The notes under the pieces are model-generated. The model had not been told where the DNA came from and did not search any database. It saw only the letters and a program-made list of their open reading frames with translations. A DNA stretch of 64,000 bases, taken from contig JADKFD010000001.1 of the NCBI GenBank assembly GCA_016717705.1, positions 203,817 to 267,816 on the forward strand, in the 5' to 3' direction. Every line of letters begins with the position of its first letter. Positions within the stretch are counted from its first letter, which is position 1. The DNA is from Rhodanobacteraceae bacterium (GTDB lineage: Bacteria > Pseudomonadota > Gammaproteobacteria > Xanthomonadales > SZUA-5). Positions 1-8,921 of the stretch are shown piece after piece. Position numbers and translations under genes: made by a program.

Positions 1-536
1 CGATCTTCTCCGGGCGGCCATCGGCGCTGACCAGAATGCGCAGCATGACTTCGCCCTGGACGCCACGACGCAGCATGGCCGGCGGATAGCGCGGCGGACG
101 TGCCCGCATCATCGACATGTCGACCGACGGCGCAACCTCGCGCGGACCATCGCCACGATCCGGCGCCGGTGGTGCCGGCGGCGCGATGGCAATGCCCTCC
201 GGGTTGTCGGTGATCACGTCAGCGACTTCCGGTGGCGGCTCCGGCGGCGGATTGTCCGGCAACGGTTCCGGCTTCTTGATCTCAAGCTTGATGATCTTCG
301 GCGGTTCCGGCGGCGGCGGCGGCGGCGGCGGCGGTGGTGGTGGGGGGCGGCGGTGGCGGCTCCAGGAACACCACTTCGATGATGTTTTCCTGAGGCTTTT
401 GCAGCCCGGTGGGCGCGCTGGCGGGGAGCAGAAGCAGCCCGACCAGGACCGAATGAACGGTCAACGTCACAGCGATTGCCGTGACGCGCCGGAAGTTGAG
501 ACCTTTGGGTCTCTGGGAGTGAGCGTTAGCAGCCAT
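1..536 (-). pseudogene. tonB: TonB energy transducer, frameshifted and cut by the window edge
   Basis: TonB passes proton-motive-force energy from ExbB/ExbD to outer-membrane receptors. From the ATG at 536 the product has a short basic N-terminus (MAANAHSQRPKG), one membrane segment (about residues 18-38, VTLTVHSVLVGLLLLP) and then a proline-rich stretch that collapses into an alanine run and a stop near 282. The neighbouring frame continues with EPPKIIKLEIKKPEP, more Pro/Glu, and the conserved C-terminal start RPPRYPPAMLRRGVQGEVML, still open at base 1. Removing one G from the six-G run at 342-347 joins the two frames into a normal TonB. A GTG start at 596 is possible, but the 536 ATG gives the usual short cytoplasmic tail. 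The TPR gene upstream lies on the same strand. Family is clear; whether the frameshift is real is not. Confidence 0.85.
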
Positions 537-693
537 CAGCGTGCTGTCAAATTTGGATTCAAGGTTGTCATGCGCTGGAATCCGCGTCTCCTGCACTCAA
601 CTGCCAGGGCCATCTGCGGAAGCCTCCCCAAAGTCGGGCGAAGCTACACCACTGATTTGCGAGCCACAAGGCAGAAGCAGCAGAAGTCGCGAT

Positions 694-1950
694 TCAACGT
701 CCCAAAGATTTGAGCGCTTGCGTCGCGTTCTTCGCCGAATCAGGGTAACCCTGAGCCTTCTGGAACGCTGCAACCGCGGCTGCTTCATTGTTGCTGTCGA
801 GCTCGGCAATGCCCAACTGATAGTACGCGTTTCCGAGTTGGCGAAGATTGCCTTTCTGGATCGCCGCTGTAAATGCCGCGCGTGCCTCCTGCGGCTTTTC
901 CTGGTCGAGCAATACCTGACCAGCATACAGATCTGCGGTGCCGTCAGCCGGCGACAGCGCAGCAGCCTTGCGGAAGGCATCCAGCGCCGTCACCAGTTCC
1001 TCGGAATCATAATAGGCTTCACCGATCTGCAGGAAGCGATCTTTGGTCTCCTTGACGATACCTTTGCTGATACCTTCGCTCAACAGCGCAGCGGCTTCCT
1101 TGGGCCGATCCAGCTCGCGGTAGCCGGCATACAGATTGATGTAGAGATTTTCCTTGTCCAGCTTCCCCGCAGCGCGCATCGCTTCGAGCATGGCCACCGC
1201 TTCCTTCGCCTTGCCAGCGTCCAGCAGCAGCGCCGACAGGAAGTTGCTGAACTCGGCGTCGTCCGGATTCTCCGCCAGTACGGTCTTGCCGAAGGCAATC
1301 GCCTCGTCGGTGCGCTCCAGCGACAACAGGCTGTTCGCCTTCATCTGCTGCCAGGCGCGCTCGGGCTTGTCGCCGGTGGCAAAGGCCTTGTCGAGGTACA
1401 CCAGGGCCTGTTCGAACTGATCCTGATCGAAGTAGTTCTTCGCCTGCAGCGCCCAGTTGCGCCCGGTGATCGTCTCGGCGTCCTTCAACCAGTCATCGAA
1501 GGCGGCAATCGACTCCGGAAACTGGTCGTTCATGTGGTACAGCTCGGCCAGCGTCAGCTTGAGCTGGAAGTGCTCCTCATTCGGCAGCGAATCGGTCGCG
1601 ACGGCGATCTTGAACTGCTCGATGCCGGTGATCAGGTCATCCTGGTTGTAGGCGATGAAACCGCGCAGCTGGGCGATCTTGCCCTTCTCGTAGGGCGTCG
1701 CCTTGGGCGTGTCGAGCTTGGCGAGGCCGGCGAGCGCCTCCTCGTACTGATCGGCCTCGTACAGATCGGCGATCTTGCCGAAGGCCTTGACGAATTTCTG
1801 GCTCGACTGGGTCGGCTTGTCGACGCGCCCGGTCTTGCTGACCGAGGCTTTCTCGTCTTTCTTCTTGTCGCGGGCGGCATCGACCGGCGCAACGCTCAGT
1901 GCCAGCGCGGCACCCAACATCAAAGCAGCAATCAGGCGAAACTTGAACAT
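694..1950 (-). CDS. Exported TPR-repeat protein, upstream neighbour of tonB
   Basis: A 418-residue protein with a signal peptide (MFKFRLIAALMLGAALAL..., cleavage likely after VDA) followed by a charged KKKDEK linker and an array of tetratricopeptide-like helices to the C-terminus (repeated A-x-x-x-Y...A...F/Y patterns, e.g. ALDAFRKAAAL, GNAYYQLGIAEL). The ATG at 1950 is chosen because GGGGAGAA sits just upstream and the signal peptide starts there. It is transcribed towards tonB, about 160 bases away, as often seen for TPR proteins linked to TonB systems in Xanthomonadales. It probably acts as a periplasmic scaffold; no enzymatic motif is visible. Confidence 0.75.
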   Translation of the reverse strand: MFKFRLIAALMLGAALALSVAPVDAARDKKKDEKASVSKTGRVDKPTQSSQKFVKAFGKIADLYEADQYEEALAGLAKLDTPKATPYEKGKIAQLRGFIAYNQDDLITGIEQFKIAVATDSLPNEEHFQLKLTLAELYHMNDQFPESIAAFDDWLKDAETITGRNWALQAKNYFDQDQFEQALVYLDKAFATGDKPERAWQQMKANSLLSLERTDEAIAFGKTVLAENPDDAEFSNFLSALLLDAGKAKEAVAMLEAMRAAGKLDKENLYINLYAGYRELDRPKEAAALLSEGISKGIVKETKDRFLQIGEAYYDSEELVTALDAFRKAAALSPADGTADLYAGQVLLDQEKPQEARAAFTAAIQKGNLRQLGNAYYQLGIAELDSNNEAAAVAAFQKAQGYPDSAKNATQALKSLGR

Positions 1951-2034
1951 GCACTTCTCCCCAAGTCCAATCCAGCAGCGACTGCGACGCCCGCAAGCAT
2001 GCAACAACGCGACGCCCCCGCGGTTAAAACAAAA

Positions 2035-2470
2035 TCAGCGACTCTTGCCGCGTTCGACCGGCAACTGGTCCGACATCCAGGCGGCAATGCCACCCTTCAA
2101 GCTGTAAACCTTGGCGTGTCCCGCCTTGAGCAGTCGATCGGCCACCTCACCCGAAGTGATGCCGCTCTGGCAGTAGAGCAGCACGGTGCCCTCCTTTGAA
2201 CTTGCTGATCTCCTTGGCCGAGGGATCGACCTGGGAGGGTGTCAGGTGCCGTGCACCGCGGATGTGACCCTTGTCGAAATCCGCGCCCGGGCGCAGGTCG
2301 ATCAGCAAGGTGTTGTCGGAATTGAGCTGCCGGGTGAAATCGAAGATCGACAGATTGATCGTGCCGCGCGCCCGGTTGCGCAATTCGAGCGCCGCCAGAG
2401 CCAGCAGCAGGACCACGGCCAGCGTCCACAAGATCGGGTGGTTGGCGACGAACTCGAGGAAACGCGACAT
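2035..2470 (-). pseudogene. Membrane-anchored rhodanese-like protein, one-base frameshift
   Basis: N-terminal membrane segment (residues about 11-29, HPILWTLAVVLLLALAALEL) and a rhodanese fold start (LLIDLRPGADFDKGHIRGARHL). The frame then breaks near 2196 after KEISKFK. Dropping one A of the AAA run gives KFKEGTVLLYCQSGITSGEV and an open frame to a TGA at 2035-2037, ending in AAWMSDQLPVERGKSR. The Cys of CQSGIT would be the persulfide-carrying active-site residue. With the repair the protein is about 144 residues, normal for a YibN-type rhodanese. It lies between the TPR gene and the small DUF465 gene, all on the minus strand. Sulfur-transfer role is inferred from family. Confidence 0.8.
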
Positions 2471-2552
2471 CGGGCACGTACGCCAGGGGCAGCTGAGGGG
2501 CGCGGATTATGGCGTGCGATCGAGTGGTCGCCAAGGCGGCAAGTGTGCCTAA

Positions 2553-2753
2553 TCAGGCGTCGATGTCGGGAATCAGCCAACTTTCGAGGTGCGCGATCAT
2601 GTCCTTCAGCTTGAGCTTACGTTTTTTCATGCGCTTGATGGCGAGCTCGTCGAGGCCCGGACCGGCCTGAACCCTGGCGATCAGCAGGTCCAGATCGCGG
2701 TGCTCGAGGCGCAGTTCGGCAAGTTGACGCGCAATCTCGGCGGAGTCCTGCAT
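2553..2753 (-). CDS. DUF465/YdcH family small protein
   Basis: A 66-residue, highly charged, all-helical protein starting MQDSAEIARQLAELRLEHRD and containing a basic stretch (IKRMKKRKLKLKDMI), the typical look of the YdcH/DUF465 family (coiled-coil helical hairpin, 60-80 residues). Function in the family is unknown. The ATG at 2753 is preferred over far-upstream starts that would read through low-complexity DNA. Transcribed divergently from ttcA across a G/T-rich spacer. Confidence 0.75.
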   Translation of the reverse strand: MQDSAEIARQLAELRLEHRDLDLLIARVQAGPGLDELAIKRMKKRKLKLKDMIAHLESWLIPDIDA

Positions 2754-2764
2754 GGGCGGCATCG

Positions 2765-2935
2765 GTGTCCGGGGCGGCGGCAGGTTGGTTGTTGGTTGTG
2801 GTTGGGTTTTGGGGGGGTGGGGGGGGTGGGGTGTGGCGGGTGGCTGGCGGCGGGGGGGCCGCCCAGCTGTCCCTCGCGCCGCTGTGCGCTTGCAACCACA
2901 ACCCGCCCACATCCGCCGCCCACCATCGCGCCCGC
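2765..2935. repeat. G/T-rich low-complexity spacer with long G runs
   Basis: Between the DUF465 gene and ttcA lies a strand-biased stretch: GGTTGGTTGTTGGTTGTGG followed by TTTTGGGGGGGTGG, more G7-G8 runs and GGCGGGGGGGCC. The plus strand has enough G-runs close together to form a G-quadruplex. Similar C/A-rich words (ACCAACAACCAACAACC) occur at 10877-10903 and G/T-rich words at 14144-14200, so this is a recurring simple-sequence type in the chromosome. No gene is supported here. Confidence 0.6.
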
Positions 2936-2937
2936 TC

Positions 2938-2946
2938 GTCTACAAT
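2938..2946 (+). promoter_or_regulatory. Possible -10 box upstream of ttcA
   Basis: GTCTACAAT, 28 bases before the ttcA ATG, matches a sigma70 -10 hexamer (TACAAT). No good -35 hexamer is seen at the expected spacing. The same word TCTACAAT occurs before the diguanylate cyclase at 21372-21379, which makes a shared promoter motif plausible. Confidence 0.35.
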
Positions 2947-2973
2947 TCGCGCCCCCTTGGGTCGGTCGCCGCC

Positions 2974-3837
2974 ATGACTATCGCCGCGCTCTCCGTCAAT
3001 CAACAGAAACTGGTCAAGCGCATGCGCCACCAGATCGGCCAGGCCATCGCCGATTTCAACATGATCGAGGACGGCGACAAGGTCATGGTCTGCCTGTCCG
3101 GCGGCAAGGATTCCTATGCCCTGCTGGACATGCTGCTGGAACTTCGACGCAAGGCGCCGGTGAGCTTCGAACTGGTTGCGGTGCACCTGGATCAGAAGCA
3201 GCCGGACTATCCGCCCGAGGTGCTGCCGAACTATCTGGCGACACTCGACATTCCGTTCGTCGTGCTGGAGCAGGACACCTACAGCGTGGTCGCTCGCGTG
3301 GTGCCGGCGGGCAAGACGATGTGCGGACTGTGCTCACGCCTGCGCCGGGGCGCGCTGTATCGCTACGCCGAGGACAACGGCATCACCAGGATCGCACTCG
3401 GTCATCATCGCGACGACATCGTCGAAACGCTGTTCCTGAACCTGTTCCACGGCAGCAAGATATCGGCGATGCCGCCGAAGCTGGTCAGCGACAACGGCCA
3501 GCACGTGGTGATCCGCCCGCTGGCCTACGTGGCCGAGGATGACCTGCTGGCGTATTCCAGCCTCAAGGGATTTCCGATCATCCCGTGCAATCTTTGCGGC
3601 TCCCAGGAAACCCTGCAGCGCAAGGTCATCAAGGACATGCTGGCCGGCTGGGAGCGCGCGCATCCGGGCCGCATCGACAACATCTTCAGGAGTCTGATGA
3701 ATATTCGACCCTCGCAGCTGGCCGATCGCCAGCTGTTCGACTTTGCTTCGCTCGGCCAGCGCGCCCCGACGCGCGCCGACTCCCATGCCTGGCTTGCCGG
3801 TACTACCATCGAGAGTGGATCGCCCCATGTGGTTTAA
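2974..3837 (+). CDS. ttcA: tRNA 2-thiocytidine biosynthesis protein TtcA
   Basis: TtcA is an ATP-dependent, iron-sulfur-dependent enzyme that thiolates cytidine 32 of certain tRNAs. The 287-residue product has the PP-loop SGGKDS (about residues 42-47), the CGLC pair near residue 117, and the third cluster region PCNLCGSQ near residue 205, all hallmarks of TtcA. The ATG at 2974 begins MTIAALSVNQQKLVKRM, with the usual short N-terminal helix before the PP-loop domain. Its end overlaps the rdgC start by 11 bases, so the two are probably co-transcribed. All key residues are intact. Confidence 0.95.
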   Translation: MTIAALSVNQQKLVKRMRHQIGQAIADFNMIEDGDKVMVCLSGGKDSYALLDMLLELRRKAPVSFELVAVHLDQKQPDYPPEVLPNYLATLDIPFVVLEQDTYSVVARVVPAGKTMCGLCSRLRRGALYRYAEDNGITRIALGHHRDDIVETLFLNLFHGSKISAMPPKLVSDNGQHVVIRPLAYVAEDDLLAYSSLKGFPIIPCNLCGSQETLQRKVIKDMLAGWERAHPGRIDNIFRSLMNIRPSQLADRQLFDFASLGQRAPTRADSHAWLAGTTIESGSPHVV

Positions 3838-4728
3838 GAATCTGTCGTTGATGCGCCTGCCAGCGGACTTCACGCTGGCAGCCGAGCCCTTCGAAAGTGC
3901 GCTGGCCGAGCACCCGCTGCGCAGTCCCGGTCCGCTGGAAATGGAGACGCGCGGATTCCTGACGCCGTTCACGCGCGAGGAAGCCGCGTTGTCGCACGGC
4001 AGCCAGGACGCACTGTTGTTCTGTCTGGGACAGGAGTCGCGCATGCTGCCGTCCTCGGTGCTGCGCGATGCCGTCGACGCGCGCATCCAGGAGCACGAGG
4101 CCAAGACCGGACGCAAGCCGGGCAAGCGCCTGCGCAATGATTTTCGCGAAGCAGCGCTCGGAGAACTGTTGCCGCGTGCCTTCATCAAGCGCTCGCGCGT
4201 CGGCGCCTACTGGGACGGCCCGTCGCGCCTGCTGGTTGTCGACAGCAGCAGCGATCGCAACACCGAGGCGGTGACCACGGCGGTGCGCGAAGCCATCGGC
4301 AGCTTTCCGGCGCGGCCGCTGGCGAGCGAGGCCTCGCTGACGCTGTTGCTCAGCGAATGGCTGATCTCAGGCGAGTTGCCGGCCGGCTTCGAACTCGGCG
4401 ATGAATGCGAACTCAAGGATCCCAGCGATCAGACGTCGGTGGTGCGCTGCCGGCACCACGATCTGACCGCCGAGGAGATCCGCGAACACGCTCGCACCGG
4501 CAAGCAGGTGACGCAACTCGGACTGATCTACGACGGGCGCATCGGCTTCGTGCTGGATGCCAAGCTCAAACTGCGCAAGCTCAGCTTTCTGGACATCGTT
4601 GCCGACAAGCTGGATGCCCAGGATGGCGCCGATCCGGACCAGATCATCGATGCCGAGTTCGTGCTGATGAGCCTGGAGTTGCGCCGCTGTTTGCGCGCCT
4701 CGACGAGATCCTGCGCTTTGTCGACTAG
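3827..4728 (+). CDS. rdgC: Recombination-associated protein RdgC (C-terminal frameshift)
   Basis: RdgC is a ring-shaped DNA-binding protein that modulates RecA. The product starts MWFKNLSLMRL, continues through the typical EMETRGFLTPF, GKRLRNDFREAAL and KLRKLSFLDIVAD segments and is about 300 residues, full length for the family. Near 4689 the frame slips: the uninterrupted frame ends LRRCLRASTRS..., whereas inserting one base gives LRRLFARLDEILRFVD and a TAG at 4726-4728, which fits the family's end. The long frame would instead run to 4750, into the next gene. Overlaps ttcA; 18 bases precede the next start. Confidence 0.88.
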
Positions 4729-4746
4729 CCCGATCGGCGCCGCGCC

Positions 4747-5636
4747 ATGAGTGGACGCTTGCTGATCCGGCGTGAGCGCGTTGCGCGGGCGCTGCCGGAG
4801 TTGCCGCAGCTGGTGTCGGGCTGGCCGCTGCGGGTCGAGCGACCGGCGAAGGGGAATCGACTGCGGATATCGGTCGAGACCGGCTACGCGCGCCTGATCT
4901 GGCCGCAGCGGGTCACCGCCGCCGCAGCTGCGGCCTTCTTCGAGGAGCACCGGGCGTGGCTGGAGCAGACCGTGCGCGTCTATCGCCAGGCCGACGACCG
5001 GGCCACAGCCGATCTCGCACTGGACCCGCGCTGGCCCGGGGCGCGTGCCTGGTTTGGGCAACTGCTGCCGATTCACTTCGAGCCGGGCCCGGCGCGCCTC
5101 GACATCGACACCCACGCGCTGCGCTGCCGCGTCCCGCGCGGCGAAGGGGCGGCGGCCAAGGCGGCACAACGACTGATGATCACCGGCCTCGCCGATGCAC
5201 TGGCGATGCGCTCGCGGGTGTGGCTGCGCGAGTACGAGCCGCTGGTCGGCGAGCGTTGCCAGGCGTTGCGCATCCGGCCGATGCGCAGCCTGTGGGGCAG
5301 CCTGTCGCCGAACGGCGCGATCGCGCTGAATCTGGCGCTGGCCTTCGCCGACGAATCGCTGGCCGAGTACGTGCTGGTGCACGAGATGGCGCATTTCGTC
5401 GAGCGCGACCACAGCTCGCGTTTCTGGGCAGTGGTCGCGCAGCTCTATCCCGACTACAACCAGCGCCGCCAGGAACTCAATCGCGAACACCGCTATCTGC
5501 AGGCGCTGCTGCGGCGGTTTGTGCCGGGACGCCGGTGCCGCTGCGCGTCGCTGAATTTGCGGCGGCGCTGGGGCAAAGGCATTCGCCTGAGCGTGCGCGC
5601 CATGGTGCTTGCCGGAATGCCCATCAAGAGCTGTAG
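4747..5636 (+). CDS. YgjP-like zinc metallopeptidase (DUF45/M48-like), C-terminal frameshift
   Basis: The product carries the zinc site HEMAHFVERDHSSRFW (HExxH-x5-H, about residues 216-226) and the upstream RPMRSLWGSLSPNG motif seen in YgjP/DUF45 proteins, which usually run 230-250 residues. The frame runs past the domain: after FVPG it reads RRCRCASLN..., but adding one base near 5530 gives TPVPLRVAEFAAALG and a TAG at 5634-5636 placed exactly in a REP-like repeat. The uncorrected frame would read through to 5826 antisense to the next gene, which is not credible. Last gene of the ttcA-rdgC run; role unknown beyond predicted peptidase. Confidence 0.8.
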
Positions 5637-5653
5637 GAGCGCGCTTGGCGCGA
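5632..5653. repeat. REP-like palindrome, family A
   Basis: TGTAGGAGCGCGCTTGGCGC and following bases. This is one copy of a family with core GCGCGCTCGCGCGCGATC also seen at 11727, 20883, 20933, 23561 and 52761. It lies at the end of the metallopeptidase gene. Confidence 0.65.
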
Positions 5654-5669
5654 CGCTCAAGCTCATCAA

Positions 5670-6545
5670 TCAAAGAACCCGCAAGCTGCTCTCAAGAAAC
5701 GCCGCCACCGCCGCCGCCACCGGCGCCGGGTTTTCCAGATGCAGATGGTGGCCGCCGGACAGTCGCAACAGCTGCTGCGGACCCAGCGCGGCGAGGCGGC
5801 GTTCGGCATCGGCGCCGCTCAGATAGGGCGTCGCCGGCTCGGCGAACAGCGCCAGCGTCGGCGCCGTGATCGCCTCCAGGATCGACAGGTACTGCGCTTC
5901 GGTGCCGCGGATCGGCGTCGGCAGGGTCTGTCGCGGATCGGAACGCCAGACATAGCCGCCGGGCGCGGGCATCAGCGCGCGTTCGATCAGGGCGTCGGCA
6001 GCCGCCGCGCTCAGGCCGTTGGCCTGCATGCGCGCACGCCGCGCGCGATCGCGGTCCGGATGCATCTTCAGCTGTTTGTCGTGCAACGCCAGACGCGCAT
6101 CGACGGCGCGTCGCAAGTCGGCGGCGCACGCTTGTGCCGGTCGCGCCAGCGGTCCGAGCGCCTCGATCAGCACCAGCCGTCGAATTCGCTCCGGGTAGGC
6201 GCCAGCGACCAGGGTGGCGATGGCCCCTCCCATCGAATGACCGATCAGGTCGAACTGCTGCAGACCCAGCGCCTGCGCCAGTCCGAGCACATCGCTGACG
6301 TAGTCGACGAAGTGGTACCAGGTTCCGGGTGGCCGGTGGCCGCTGCGACCGTGTCCGGGCAGGTCTGGCACCCACAGGCGACGACCGGGCAGCAGGCGCG
6401 CCAGCGGCGCGAAGCTGCCGGCATTGTCCAGCCAGCCATGCAGCAGCAGCGCCGGCGGGGCATCGACCTCGCCCCAGGCGAGGCCCGCCCAGGTCTGTGC
6501 GCCGACCGCCAGTTGCCATTCTTCGGCATCCGCGAACAGGCTCAT
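5670..6545 (-). CDS. Alpha/beta-fold hydrolase
   Basis: A 291-residue alpha/beta hydrolase with the oxyanion region LLLHGWLDNAGSF, the DLPGHGRSGHRP motif, the nucleophile elbow GHSMGGAIA (Ser nucleophile), a cap domain, and the C-terminal LSGGHHLHLENP region bearing the catalytic His. The sequence resembles serine hydrolase-like/MEST-type esterases; substrate unknown. The ATG at 6545 overlaps the hemH stop in an ATGA, so translation is coupled to hemH. Confidence 0.88.
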   Translation of the reverse strand: MSLFADAEEWQLAVGAQTWAGLAWGEVDAPPALLLHGWLDNAGSFAPLARLLPGRRLWVPDLPGHGRSGHRPPGTWYHFVDYVSDVLGLAQALGLQQFDLIGHSMGGAIATLVAGAYPERIRRLVLIEALGPLARPAQACAADLRRAVDARLALHDKQLKMHPDRDRARRARMQANGLSAAAADALIERALMPAPGGYVWRSDPRQTLPTPIRGTEAQYLSILEAITAPTLALFAEPATPYLSGADAERRLAALGPQQLLRLSGGHHLHLENPAPVAAAVAAFLESSLRVL

Positions 6546-7663
6546 CGCTTGACGCCCTTGAGCCAGTCCTGCGCAGCATGAACCGCGTCCACCCGTGCCA
6601 GTCGTGCGCTGATTTCGCTGGCGCCGGATGTGGCTGGCGACCATCCGGAGAGCTGTCTGCCGATCAATTGCGCAATCGTTTCCACGTGATCCGGCCGATG
6701 GTTCAGGGCCGGGATGTAGCTCAGTCGCTCACCCCCGGCATGCACGAAAGCCTCGGCGTTCTGGCCGGCGATTTCCTCCAGGGTTTCCAGGCAGTCGATC
6801 GCAAAGCCCGGGCACATGACGTCGACGCGGCGCACGCCCGAGCGCGCCCACGCGACCAGGGTCTGGTCGGTGTAGGGCTGCAGCCAGGGCTCGCGACCGA
6901 CGCGCGACTGGAAGCTCACGTGGAGTTCCTGTTCGCCCAGACCCAGCGTCTCGCGCAGCAGCCGCGCGGTCACCTGACATTGGCAATAGTAGGGATCGCC
7001 GTTGACCAGATAGCGCCCGGGAATACCGTGGAAGCTGAGCAACAGGCGTTCGCTGCGTCCATGCGCCTGCCAATGCTCGCGGACACTGGCGGCGAGCGCC
7101 TGCACATAACCCGGCTCGCGGTAGTACTCGGTGACGAAACGCAGTTCGGGAATCCAGCGCCAGCGCTGCAATTGGCGACTGACGGCGTCGAAAACCGAGG
7201 CCGTGGTGCTGCCCGAATATTGCGGATACAGCGGCACCACCAGCAATCGGCGCATGCCGCGGGCACGCAGCTCCTCGAGTACCGCGGCAAGGTTCGGGTT
7301 GCCGTAACTCATCGCCAGCTTGACCGTTGGCGCATCCGCGCCCAGCGTGTTGTCGAGCCGCGCCTGCACCGCGTCGGTCAGGGCCTGACTGCCGAACAGC
7401 AGCGGCGAGCCCCGCTCGGTCCAGACCGTGGCATAGGCGCGCGCCGAGCGCGCTGGCCGGATGCGCAGGATGACGCCGTGCAAGATCAGCCACCACAGCC
7501 AGCGGGGCGTCTCGACCACCCGCGGGTCGGCCAGAAATTCCGCCAGGTAGCGCCGCAGCGCCGGCGCCGTGGGCGCATCCGGAGTACCGAGATTGACCAG
7601 GACCACGGCGGTGAGCGGCGCCTGCCGGTGTCCCTCGTGTTCGCTGCTGCCGATGAACGTCAT
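6542..7663 (-). CDS. hemH: Ferrochelatase
   Basis: HemH inserts ferrous iron into protoporphyrin IX, the last step of heme synthesis. The product (373 residues from the ATG at 7663) has VVLVNLGTPDAPT at the N-terminus, VVPLYPQYSGSTTAS, the catalytic-His region LLSFHGIPGRYL, and CQCQVTARLL/FQSRVGREPWLQPYT near the C-terminus, as in proteobacterial HemH. Upstream in-frame ATG and other starts (to 7777) add poorly conserved residues. It precedes and overlaps an alpha/beta hydrolase gene. Confidence 0.94.
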   Translation of the reverse strand: MTFIGSSEHEGHRQAPLTAVVLVNLGTPDAPTAPALRRYLAEFLADPRVVETPRWLWWLILHGVILRIRPARSARAYATVWTERGSPLLFGSQALTDAVQARLDNTLGADAPTVKLAMSYGNPNLAAVLEELRARGMRRLLVVPLYPQYSGSTTASVFDAVSRQLQRWRWIPELRFVTEYYREPGYVQALAASVREHWQAHGRSERLLLSFHGIPGRYLVNGDPYYCQCQVTARLLRETLGLGEQELHVSFQSRVGREPWLQPYTDQTLVAWARSGVRRVDVMCPGFAIDCLETLEEIAGQNAEAFVHAGGERLSYIPALNHRPDHVETIAQLIGRQLSGWSPATSGASEISARLARVDAVHAAQDWLKGVKR

Positions 7664-7853
7664 GGCGCTGCCTGCATCTGAAACGAAGCGCGCAAGCATG
7701 CGCGAATCGATGGTGTTGCGGCAGTCAACGTCCGCTCTCGCCAGGCATGCCGGATGGCCTGGAAGCGCGCCACACAAGGCCTGTTCAGTAGCGGGCGCTG
7801 CTGTTAGAATCGGGCGCAGAGCTGTCGTAGTGACGATTCAGACAATAAGAAAA

Positions 7854-8783
7854 ATGCACATTCGAAGCGCTCTAATGGCGAGTCTCGTTGCTGCTGGCCT
7901 GCTGGTCGGCGTAGCTGCGCCTGCCGCCACCGGCTTTGTGGTCAACTCGGACGACCTTGGCGTTCGCGATTTTGACTCGCTGCACCGCGTTGAGCTCTCG
8001 ACCGGCCAGGCGATCAAGGTCGGCGCTGTTCGCGTCAACGAGAACGCCGCTCCGTTCGCAGATGTCGAAGGCCTCGCGATGAGTCGCGAAGGCAATCTGT
8101 ATGGCATCGACGACGCCAGCAAGACCCTGCTGCGCATCGATCTGCAGAGTGGTCAGGCCGTCGCGGTGGATGGTCGTGAGGGCAACACCGGCCTGCCACG
8201 CACCTCCAATTTCGATTTCGGGCTGACTTTCGACTGTGGCGGCAAGCTGTTCGCCAGCTCGGACAGTCGCCGCAGTCTGTACCGCCTGGATCCGGGCACT
8301 GGCGTGGCCACGCTGGTGGGCAGCGAGGGTTCGCTCGGCGCGCAGATCACCGGCATGGCCGCCCGCTATGACGGCGTCTACGGCATCGGCTCGAGTGGTG
8401 ATGAAAATCTCTACCGGATCGACACCGACACCGGTCGCGCCAGTCTGATCGGCGCGCTCGGCGCGGGATTGCAGTTCACCGATGGCGGTCTGGACTTCGA
8501 TGCCGCCGGCCAGCTGTGGGGCGTGGCCGACATGACCGGCACCAGCATCAACGGTGACCCGAGCGTGCTGTTCCGCATCGATCCTGCCACCGGCGACGCA
8601 ACTCGCGTCGCCACGACGCTGACCGGGGCCGAGAGTCTGGCGATCAGCATGCCGATCTGCGCCGCGCCGGAAGGCGAGCCGCTTCCTCCGGCTATTCCGA
8701 CCCTGGATCGTGGCGGTCTGGCATTGCTCGGCGTGCTGATGACGCTGATGGCGCTGGTGGCGTTGCGCCCGACCCGCCCCTGA
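7854..8783 (+). CDS. Secreted beta-propeller-like protein with IPTL-CTERM sorting signal
   Basis: A 309-residue protein with an N-terminal signal peptide (MHIRSALMASLVAAGLLVGV), repeats of the type LYGIDDASKTLLRIDLQSG / LFASSDSRRSLYRLDPGTG / YGIGSSGDENLYRIDTDTG, about 40-50 residues apart, as in NHL/YVTN-like propellers, and a C-terminal tail AIPTLDRGGLALLGVLMTLM followed by a hydrophobic helix and RPTRP. That tail fits the IPTL-CTERM signal (IPTL, membrane helix, basic end) processed by an exosortase/archaeosortase-like enzyme. The ATG at 7854 is chosen for the signal peptide. No exosortase gene lies in this window. Exact role unknown. Confidence 0.75.
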   Translation: MHIRSALMASLVAAGLLVGVAAPAATGFVVNSDDLGVRDFDSLHRVELSTGQAIKVGAVRVNENAAPFADVEGLAMSREGNLYGIDDASKTLLRIDLQSGQAVAVDGREGNTGLPRTSNFDFGLTFDCGGKLFASSDSRRSLYRLDPGTGVATLVGSEGSLGAQITGMAARYDGVYGIGSSGDENLYRIDTDTGRASLIGALGAGLQFTDGGLDFDAAGQLWGVADMTGTSINGDPSVLFRIDPATGDATRVATTLTGAESLAISMPICAAPEGEPLPPAIPTLDRGGLALLGVLMTLMALVALRPTRP

Positions 8784-8921
8784 GCGCGCACGCGCTCGTT
8801 CATCGCGGTCTAAGTCGCTGTGCGGCATGCTCCGCTGGCATTCGCTGCGGGCGTACGTGTGTCTTCAGCGTATTCGCCCGAGTCCGCAAACGCCGATGAT
8901 CGCCGCACAGGAGTTGCACCG

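Noticed and set aside
541..2199. Long plus-strand frame of 552 codons opposite the TPR gene
   Set aside because: Antisense to a protein with a signal peptide and TPR repeats; its sequence is Leu/Gln/Arg-rich shadow with no recognisable domain.
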